NCBI GenBank assembly: GCA_016839655.1
Contig: JAEOTW010000038.1
Coordinates: 1 to 10,690, forward strand
Direction of reading: 5' to 3'
DNA: 10,690 bases
DNA from: Promethearchaeota archaeon
GTDB lineage: Archaea > Asgardarchaeota > Lokiarchaeia > Sigynarchaeales > SOKP01
The position numbers and the translations under genes are program-made. The first letter of the stretch is position 1; the number at the start of each line of letters is the position of its first letter. The notes below the pieces were generated by a model. That model made no database searches and had not been told where the DNA came from. It saw only the letters and a program-made list of their open reading frames with translations. Shown here piece by piece: positions 1-4,636 of the stretch.

Positions 1-758
1 GACATTTAAATTCAAAACCCCCAAATGGAATATTACTCTTTGGACCCCCTGGGACTGGAAAAACACTTTTAGCAAAAGCACTAGCTCATGAAAGTGAAGT
101 TAATTTCATTTCAGTAAAAGGACCAGAGTTTCTTTCTAAATGGGTTGGTGAAAGTGAAAAAGCAGTAAGAGAAACATTTCGAAAAGCAAGAGCAGCAGCT
201 CCATGCATTATATTTTTCGATGAAGTTGATGCTATAGCTGGTATGAGGGGTAGGTTTGCTAGCTCTCAGGTGACAGAACAAGTAGTTTCTCAGCTACTTA
301 CAGAGATGGATGGATTAGAAGGATTAAAAGATGTTATATTACTTGCTGCTACAAATCGACCAGATATGCTTGATCCTGCTTTATTACGTTCGGGTAGATT
401 TGGAAGACATATTGATATACCCTTGCCGGACAAGGAGACGCGTGTTGAGATATTTAAAATTCATCTTAAAAACAAGCCATTAGACAAAGATGTAAGTATT
501 AATCAACTAGCAGAAGCTTTAGAAGGATATACTGGTGCTGATATTCAAGCAATCTGCGAAGAAGCAACACTTTTAACTATTCGCAAGGCTATTAATGATA
601 TAAAAATCGACACAAAGAATGAAGATTCAGTTAAAGTAGTAAAAATTTCTAAAGCTGAATTTGAAATATCAATAGAAAAGGTATTAAAGTCAGCCGATAA
701 GGCTAAAAAATCCCATGAAACATATTCAAAAGAACCTTCAGAAGAATTATATCGATAA
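1..758 (+). CDS. CDC48/p97-type AAA+ ATPase, C-terminal part (partial, 5' end outside window)
   Basis: Hexameric ATP-driven unfoldase that pulls proteins out of complexes and hands them on for degradation; acts in the cytosol. The gene is open from the first bases, so 251 C-terminal residues are visible (numbered from position 3). Seen in order: Walker A GPPGTGKT at 14-21, pore loop KWVG at 46-49, Walker B IIFFDE at 69-74, sensor 1 AATNRPD with Asn118, arginine-finger region RSGRFGR at 129-135, then a helical lid with YTGADI. The stretch with SEKAVRE and [11 protein letters not shown] is typical of the second (D2) domain of CDC48. The usual RPGRFD reads RSGRFG here, a mild departure. The protein ends in Glu-Leu-Tyr-Arg, which fits the HbYX tail used by p97 and proteasomal ATPases to dock partners. 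An acidic and lysine-rich linker lies before it. A single-ring AAA ATPase cannot be fully excluded because the N-terminus is missing. An ATG at 243 is internal, not the start. Confidence 0.93.
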   Translation, partial: HLNSKPPNGILLFGPPGTGKTLLAKALAHESEVNFISVKGPEFLSKWVGESEKAVRETFRKARAAAPCIIFFDEVDAIAGMRGRFASSQVTEQVVSQLLTEMDGLEGLKDVILLAATNRPDMLDPALLRSGRFGRHIDIPLPDKETRVEIFKIHLKNKPLDKDVSINQLAEALEGYTGADIQAICEEATLLTIRKAINDIKIDTKNEDSVKVVKISKAEFEISIEKVLKSADKAKKSHETYSKEPSEELYR

Positions 759-794
759 TAAATAAAAAAAAATAAAAAGTAAGGAATGATTAAT

Positions 795-1580
795 ATGGAA
801 TTAGAGGAACCTGATGGAAGAGATATTTTTCTTAGTATTGACAACTTGTTTGAAATATTAGGAAATCCTACAAGAAGAATGATTTTATCAAAGTTAGCAA
901 AGGTTCCGTTAGGAGCTTCGGAATTGGCAGCTTCATTTGGGAAAAAGATATCACGACAAGCGATTCATAGCCAACTTAAAATGCTTATAGATTATGGGAT
1001 AATTCAAAGCCACGGTGAAGATCCAAGAAGTATTAAATATCGTATTAATAGTAATCTAACTTTAAGAATTGATATCACTCCAGATTATTTTAATATAAAT
1101 TTTAATGTAGTTAAACTTGATAACACTCGAGACAATTTAGAACTTAAAGATACTGGATGTCATATAGATTATCAAAAAATAAGAACCCCTGATAAAAAAC
1201 TCAGATTTTTAGGAGAAAAAATTAAGGAAATTGAACAAAGTATAGGAAATTTGGAACAGGAGAGAACTATATTGTTACATAATAAAGAGTGCTTTATTAT
1301 AGAATTAAAAAACATAATAAAAAACCAGTATGACGATTATCTTAATACAAAAGAGCAACCCAATTTAGAAAAAGAGATTTTTTATACACTTTTTTACAAT
1401 CCAATAAAATATTTCAAAAGAATAAACATTGATAAATTACTCGATGATATGTTCTTTTCAGAAATGGGACCGATTAGAAGAGACCAAAATAAAGTATCCA
1501 TTAGGCATCTACTCAGAGATTTGTCCAATTTAATGGATGTCTTTCGTGAAGATGAGGATGATTGGTTTTTCGATATTTAA
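795..1580 (+). CDS. ArsR-like winged-helix transcriptional regulator with coiled-coil C-terminal half
   Basis: Probable DNA-binding transcription regulator of 261 residues. Residues about 13-90 form an ArsR-type winged helix: NLFEILGNPTRRMILSKLA is the classic first helix pair, SRQAIHSQLKMLIDYGII (53-70) the recognition helix and following turn, and HGEDPRSIKYRIN the wing. Residues 138-177 are a charged heptad-like helix (EKIKEIEQSIGNLEQERTIL), probably a dimerising coiled coil, followed by an acidic C-terminal domain I do not recognise. No metal-binding cysteine cluster is visible in the helix pair, so metal sensing is not supported. The start at 795 is chosen because AAGGA (781-785) lies 9 nt before it; an in-frame ATG at 786 directly abuts that ribosome site. 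It begins 36 bp after the CDC48 gene with no T-run between, so co-transcription is possible. A nine-T tract follows the stop. The target genes are unknown. Confidence 0.85.
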   Translation: MELEEPDGRDIFLSIDNLFEILGNPTRRMILSKLAKVPLGASELAASFGKKISRQAIHSQLKMLIDYGIIQSHGEDPRSIKYRINSNLTLRIDITPDYFNINFNVVKLDNTRDNLELKDTGCHIDYQKIRTPDKKLRFLGEKIKEIEQSIGNLEQERTILLHNKECFIIELKNIIKNQYDDYLNTKEQPNLEKEIFYTLFYNPIKYFKRINIDKLLDDMFFSEMGPIRRDQNKVSIRHLLRDLSNLMDVFREDEDDWFFDI

Positions 1581-1585
1581 TAAAG

Positions 1586-1594
1586 TTTTTTTTT
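1586..1594 (+). terminator. poly-T terminator after the winged-helix gene
   Basis: Nine consecutive T residues begin 5 nt after the stop codon of the regulator. Archaeal RNA polymerase terminates at such U-tracts without needing a hairpin. The tract also separates this gene from the TATA box of the next one. Confidence 0.55.
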
Positions 1595-1603
1595 AATATA
1601 TTA
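1594..1603 (+). promoter_or_regulatory. TATA box of the zincin-like gene (leaderless-type promoter)
   Basis: TAATATATTA is centred about 26 bp before the ATG at 1625, the spacing expected between an archaeal TATA box and a transcription start at the start codon. No Shine-Dalgarno sequence precedes the ATG, which agrees with a leaderless mRNA. Confidence 0.5.
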
Positions 1604-1624
1604 TCTAATTTTAGATACTGAATC

Positions 1625-2122
1625 ATGAATCTACAAGATTTAAAAAAACAAATGCCTAATATATTTAAACGGGTTAAAAATGACGTACGAAAAATTTATA
1701 GACGTCATCGAGCTGGGTTAAGTCTTGGACTCGTGGAAATGGGTATATGTAAGGGTGGTTTTATAGGCGGGATGCATTTTCCTCCAGGGACAGACATTGT
1801 AATGAATAAAACTCCCCTAAAAATCATTCTAAAAGAACAACCTTTTGAAATAGTCTGGGCTTATACATATCATATTCTATTACATGAATATATCCATTCT
1901 TTGGGTGTTCTTGATGAACAACTATGCAGAAATATCACTCTTAGGATAAGTGAAAAAATTTTCAAGGAAAGCAACCACCCCGCAATAATTCTTGCAAAAA
2001 ATGGGATTGCTACTTTTTTTCCTAATTTGCCTTTAATTTATGCTCCTCCAGATCTTAAACCTGAGGTACAAATTGAATATATCTATAATTTTGATCAAGA
2101 GAGTTATGATTATATCTCTTAA
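1625..2122 (+). CDS. Small zincin-like metalloprotease-type protein (HExxHxxGxxD), uncharacterised
   Basis: Uncharacterised 165-residue protein with a zinc-protease signature. HEYIHSLGVLDE at residues 87-98 gives HExxH (His87, Glu88, His91) and then Gly94 and Asp97, which together read HExxHxxGxxD. That is the metzincin-type spacing with Asp in place of the third His, an arrangement known from snapalysin; Glu98 is an alternative third ligand. A hydrophobic helix (IVWAYTYHILL) leads into the motif as expected for an active-site helix. No clear Met-turn, signal peptide or membrane segment is seen, and the N-terminus is strongly basic (KRVKNDVRKIYRRHR), so it is probably cytosolic and may touch nucleic acid. 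Proteolysis is inferred from the motif only; a non-proteolytic zinc protein is possible. It is transcribed alone, with a T-run and TATA box before it and a convergent receiver gene 47 bp after it. Confidence 0.75.
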   Translation: MNLQDLKKQMPNIFKRVKNDVRKIYRRHRAGLSLGLVEMGICKGGFIGGMHFPPGTDIVMNKTPLKIILKEQPFEIVWAYTYHILLHEYIHSLGVLDEQLCRNITLRISEKIFKESNHPAIILAKNGIATFFPNLPLIYAPPDLKPEVQIEYIYNFDQESYDYIS

Positions 2123-2169
2123 TTAAAATATAAAATAGTATGTAGAAAATTACTAATTCTCTCTCAAAT

Positions 2170-2550
2170 TCATTGATGAGATAGCTTATGTGAATTCAAG
2201 CATTTATTAAGGGTAGTTATTAATTTTTGATGCGTAAAAGGTTTATCCAAGAATCCCATTGCGCCATTAGCATATACTTCTTCTTTAATAGTCTTGTCAG
2301 CACTCGCAAAAATAACTTTTGAATTATGATCAATTTGTAGAATTTCCTTTAAAGCATCAATCCCATTTTTTATAGGCATTCTATAATCTAAAATTATTAT
2401 ATCAGGTTTTATCCTAAATGAATTGAACATTCTTATTGCCTCCTCTCCATTATTAGCAATGCCTAAAACTTGAAAGCCCGCCATTCCTAATAAAAGTTCA
2501 TATAGTCTTTGAAGATCTCTATCATCTTCAGCAATAAAAATTGTTTTTAT
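2170..2550 (-). CDS. Stand-alone response regulator receiver protein, probable ATA start
   Basis: CheY-like single receiver domain of 126 residues, the usual length for a receiver-only protein; it would take phosphate from a histidine kinase. Counting from the ATA codon at 2550: acidic pair Asp9-Asp10 in IFIAEDD, phosphoacceptor Asp55 in DIIILDYRMP, Ser83 in VIFASAD (conserved Ser/Thr), and Lys103 in FLDKPF. No output domain follows. The first ATG (2484) would delete strand 1 and the Asp pair that binds magnesium, so it cannot be the true start. Reading upstream in frame gives KTIFIAEDDRDLQRLYELLL, a standard receiver N-terminus, with the expected Met replaced by an ATA codon; no ATG, GTG or TTG occurs before the upstream stop. 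AAAAGGTGA at 2558-2566 on the coding strand sits 7 nt before the ATA. The likely partner is the PAS histidine kinase at 4637-6118. It diverges from the polyferredoxin gene. Confidence 0.88.
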   Translation of the reverse strand: MKTIFIAEDDRDLQRLYELLLGMAGFQVLGIANNGEEAIRMFNSFRIKPDIIILDYRMPIKNGIDALKEILQIDHNSKVIFASADKTIKEEVYANGAMGFLDKPFTHQKLITTLNKCLNSHKLSHQ

Positions 2551-2586
2551 CCCTAATTCACCTTTTAGGAGATCAATCCCACTTAG

Positions 2587-2624
2587 AAAACTTCTGTTTT
2601 AGATAAATTTAAAATAGAAGTTTT
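2587..2624. repeat. Inverted repeat / hairpin, 15-bp arms, in the receiver gene leader
   Basis: The left arm at 2587-2601 (AAAACTTCTGTTTTA) is matched by the right arm at 2610-2624 (TAAAATAGAAGTTTT) with one departure (G2596 opposite T2615, a wobble pair in plus-strand RNA) around an 8-nt loop. It lies 21-58 bp upstream of the receiver ribosome site. It could be an operator for a dimeric regulator or a hairpin in the 5' leader. The sequence cannot decide between these. Confidence 0.55.
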
Positions 2625-2812
2625 TGCTGAACAATCTTACACACCTAATACAGAAGTAATCGTATTTATGCTTTGAGATTAAATAAAAGTACCTTGAATT
2701 CTGGATTATATTATAAATATATAAATATCAGAAGTATTTCAAAACTATTACCGTAAATTTTTTTTGTCCTTCAATTTTACAAGAACTTAGAAAATAAGCT
2801 TTTATCTTTTAC

Positions 2813-2823
2813 CCTTATATAAA
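2813..2823 (+). promoter_or_regulatory. TATA box of the polyferredoxin gene
   Basis: CCTTATATAAA is a near-ideal archaeal TATA box. With the usual 25-bp spacing, transcription would begin near 2845 and leave a leader of about 33 nt. This leader contains GAGGG at 2866-2870, consistent with Shine-Dalgarno translation from the ATT at 2878. Confidence 0.55.
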
Positions 2824-2877
2824 GGATGATATAAAAAAATTCTATAATAATATACAAATAAAAAAGAGGGCATAAAA

Positions 2878-3957
2878 ATTACGCAAACATTATCTGATGA
2901 TGAATCTATTGATGGAGAAAAAGAATCTATCCAAAAAGACATAGATATTTCGCCTGACCAATTAGTACTTAAATGGAAGTTTCAAAATGTTGATAAAAAA
3001 CTTATATATGATATAAAACGTTGTATAGGATGTTCATTATGCAAAATTGTATGTCCTGTTGATGCGATCGAGCTTGGGCCAATTTCCGATATCGCTCAAG
3101 GAATATTAGATGATAGTAATCCAAAAATATTGATAGACTATGATAAATGCTGTTATTGTATGTTATGCGCAGTAGTCTGCCCAAATGATGCATTCCATGA
3201 AAATATTATTCCCGAAGAACAAATAGACCTTGAAGAATTCCCATCAATCGGAAAGTTTTTCAAGATAGATATGAAAAAATGTAATGAAGATTCTAAAAAT
3301 GAAATATGCCAGCTATGTTTAAAAGTTAGAGATAGAAACAAAATAAAGGAATACTTTAAAATTCAAAAGGAGTGTCCCCTCCAATGTTTTTCAATTGATT
3401 CTCCAATTAAAGGAGAAGTTATTATCAAAAAAAATATGCTCCATAAATGCGATCCTCAAGGGTGTAAAGCATGTGTCAATATCTGCCCAACGGAGTCTTT
3501 TTTTATTCCTGAACGCGCGGAAGATGTGAAAAAATATGGAAAAATTGCATGTAATGAAGATGAGTGTTTTTATTGCGGAGCTTGCGAAAATTCTTGCCCT
3601 GACGATTTGATAGTTGTTAATAGAAAGGATATTGTAATCATTGATCCTAAAAAGAGAGGAAATTACCCCTGGATACAGGGCTGGATAAATAGTATAAAAG
3701 AAATTCTTAGAAAAGCGTTGATTCGGGGAAAAGTACAAATAAAAATCCCCGAAATTGAAGAAGAAGTTAAAAAATTACATAAGAAAATTGAAGAAAAAAT
3801 TCCGCAATTATCAATGGAAGATAGAAAAAAATTGGATGAATTAAACCAGAAGATTCAAACTTTCCTCAGATCTCCAAAAATCAGGTACTGGATAAAGGAC
3901 AAAAAAACCCAGCAAATTACAAAAGAACTTAATAAATTCTTAAGTAAGAAAAAATAA
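2878..3957 (+). CDS. Polyferredoxin, multiple [4Fe-4S] clusters (FwdF/MvhB-like), probable ATT start
   Basis: Cytosolic electron carrier or electron-transfer subunit of 359 residues. Canonical CxxCxxCxxxCP motifs, counted from 2878, are at Cys49-59, Cys91-101 and Cys220-230; a fourth, at Cys191-203, has CxxxxC in its first gap. A fifth, irregular set (Cys135, 144, 147, 166, 170; ICQLC and ECPLQC) lies between the second and fourth motifs. Residues about 285-334 form a lysine- and glutamate-rich coiled coil, unusual for a plain ferredoxin. The overall arrangement resembles polyferredoxins of formylmethanofuran dehydrogenase and hydrogenase complexes, but no such enzyme is adjacent, so the partner is unknown. 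No ATG, GTG or TTG exists in frame before 3130, and a start at that TTG would remove the complete first cluster motif. GAGGG (2866-2870) lies 7 nt before an ATT at 2878, followed by an acidic N-terminus, hence this start. The frame is open back to 2851. Transcribed divergently from the receiver gene. Confidence 0.85.
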   Translation: MTQTLSDDESIDGEKESIQKDIDISPDQLVLKWKFQNVDKKLIYDIKRCIGCSLCKIVCPVDAIELGPISDIAQGILDDSNPKILIDYDKCCYCMLCAVVCPNDAFHENIIPEEQIDLEEFPSIGKFFKIDMKKCNEDSKNEICQLCLKVRDRNKIKEYFKIQKECPLQCFSIDSPIKGEVIIKKNMLHKCDPQGCKACVNICPTESFFIPERAEDVKKYGKIACNEDECFYCGACENSCPDDLIVVNRKDIVIIDPKKRGNYPWIQGWINSIKEILRKALIRGKVQIKIPEIEEEVKKLHKKIEEKIPQLSMEDRKKLDELNQKIQTFLRSPKIRYWIKDKKTQQITKELNKFLSKKK

Positions 3958-4052
3958 GGAAATTAAATATCTCTTTCTCTAAAATTATCCTTGTTTAAAT
4001 ATGTAGTCATATAATTAAGGTAAATATCAAAATCAATATTGGTAATTGTTAA

Positions 4053-4340
4053 ATGAAGTTAATTTTAAAGATTAAACCAAATAAACCATCAAAAGAGAAG
4101 AGAATTATTGCTTGGATACAAAAAGATTCAACCTTCAAAGATGATATTATTCAACTGTTTAAACTCTTTAAAGACAATATTAATATATCTAAATTAAGTA
4201 AAATTTTAAGATATCATATTGTAACCTCCGAAAACCCAGCAATTATCTTGAATCTGTTTTCATCAATTCAAGAACTAATCCCTGAAGTTTACTTTGATAA
4301 AGAAGATTCAATAGAGATTGAAGATTTAATAGATATATAG
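4053..4340 (+). CDS. Hypothetical protein, 95 residues
   Basis: I do not recognise this protein. The N-terminal third is very basic (KLILKIKPNKPSKEKR), the middle is helical and hydrophobic (DIIQLFKLFKDNINISKLSKIL), and the C-terminus is acidic (DKEDSIEIEDLIDI). It has no cysteines, membrane segment or signal peptide. The ATG directly follows an in-frame stop, so the start is well bounded, but no convincing Shine-Dalgarno sequence precedes it. A TATA-like stretch (ATATAATTA, about 4008-4016) lies some 40 bp upstream. The codon use matches the neighbours and the helical pattern is coherent, which supports a real gene. It lies 95 bp after the polyferredoxin on the same strand and converges with tRNA-Pro. 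Confidence 0.6.
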   Translation: MKLILKIKPNKPSKEKRIIAWIQKDSTFKDDIIQLFKLFKDNINISKLSKILRYHIVTSENPAIILNLFSSIQELIPEVYFDKEDSIEIEDLIDI

Positions 4341-4360
4341 ATATTATTTTGAGAGGGATT

Positions 4361-4370
4361 AAAAAAATAA
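4361..4370 (-). terminator. Poly-T terminator of tRNA-Pro
   Basis: On the minus strand the sequence reads TTATTTTTTT starting 5 nt after the tRNA discriminator base. This is the usual archaeal U-tract stop for a short RNA gene. Confidence 0.5.
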
Positions 4371-4374
4371 TGAG

Positions 4375-4476
4375 TGGGAGAGGGGGGATTTGAACCCCCG
4401 ACCCCTTGGTCCCAAACCAAGATTCACGCTGTAGAGAAAACCCCTACAGTATCATACCAAGCTAGACTACCCTCCC
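4375..4476 (-). tRNA. tRNA-Pro (UGG), with 28-nt intron between D-arm and anticodon arm
   Basis: Decodes proline CCN codons. Read on the minus strand: acceptor GGGAGGG pairs with CTCTCCC (one G-U), then TA, D-arm GTCT / AGCTTGGTA loop / TGAT, anticodon arm CTTGG-TTTGGGA-CCAAG with anticodon TGG (4412-4414), five-nt variable region GGGTC, and T-arm GGGGG-TTCAAAT-CCCCC, discriminator A (4375). No CCA is encoded. Between the D-arm and the anticodon stem lie 28 extra bases (4422-4449 if the base at 4450 is kept as position 26). They include a hairpin: CTGTAG (4444-4449) pairs with CTACAG (4429-4434). Removing them leaves a standard 74-nt tRNA. The anticodon arm is uninterrupted, so this is not the common 37/38 intron. 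The D-arm GTCT/TGAT resembles eukaryotic tRNA-Pro. The exact splice points are not fixed; I did not find a perfect bulge-helix-bulge with a 4-bp centre. Confidence 0.93.
4422..4449 (-). other. Putative tRNA intron at a non-canonical position
   Basis: The 28 bases are the excess over a 74-nt mature tRNA and carry their own 6-bp hairpin with a 9-nt loop (4435-4443), then a 7-nt tail before the anticodon stem. The boundaries could shift by one base because either an A or a T could serve as position 26. The splicing endonuclease would have to recognise a relaxed motif. Confidence 0.75.
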
Positions 4477-4495
4477 GTTGCCAAACAAAACTCTG

Positions 4496-4503
4496 TTTTT
4501 AAA
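4496..4503 (-). promoter_or_regulatory. TATA box of tRNA-Pro
   Basis: TTTAAAAA on the minus strand is centred about 24 bp before the first base of the tRNA, the standard archaeal spacing for a stable RNA promoter. Confidence 0.45.
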
Positions 4504-4591
4504 GATTTTATTAAACCTTAAGAGATGGGATAATTATTATAAAACTTAATACAAAATCTAATTGATATATAATACAAATAATAAGAATTAA

Positions 4592-4615
4592 AATATTTTT
4601 TCAATTTGAAATATT
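4592..4615. repeat. Palindrome downstream of the histidine kinase gene
   Basis: TTTCAA-T-TTGAAA at 4599-4611 is a perfect palindrome around one base, flanked by AATATT on both sides. It starts about 22 bp past the kinase stop codon and is followed on the minus strand by a short T-rich stretch, so it may mark the transcript end. It may also be chance in AT-rich sequence. Confidence 0.3.
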
Positions 4616-4636
4616 AAATCGTAAAAAGAAGTAATT

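Larger units (their letters stand above)
2551..2877. other. Divergent intergenic region between receiver and polyferredoxin genes
   Basis: This 327-bp stretch has no credible gene. It holds the ribosome site of the receiver gene (2558-2566), a 15-bp-arm inverted repeat (2587-2624), copies of CAGAAGT at 2651-2657 and 2729-2735 (inverted copy within the dyad at 2590-2596), a very AT-rich block (2704-2728) that could hold a minus-strand TATA element, a plus-strand TATA box (2813-2823) and the ribosome site of the polyferredoxin gene (2866-2870). Confidence 0.6.

Noticed and set aside
243..758. AAA ATPase gene starting at the ATG at 243
   Set aside because: Walker A, the pore loop and Walker B are encoded in the same open frame upstream, so 243 is an internal Met.
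545..844. Minus-strand open frame opposite the CDC48 end
   Set aside because: It lies antisense to a clear AAA lid and the next gene start; its translation is Ser/Ile/Phe-rich as expected for a shadow frame.
3391..3738. Minus-strand open frame opposite the polyferredoxin
   Set aside because: It is antisense to two well-conserved 4Fe-4S motifs and is rich in Phe, Ile and Ser without any motif.
3130..3957. Polyferredoxin starting at TTG 3130
   Set aside because: The first CxxCxxCxxxCP motif lies upstream in the same frame and would be lost.
4405..4449. Canonical 37/38 intron in tRNA-Pro
   Set aside because: The anticodon stem and 7-nt loop are contiguous, so the insertion must lie before the anticodon stem.
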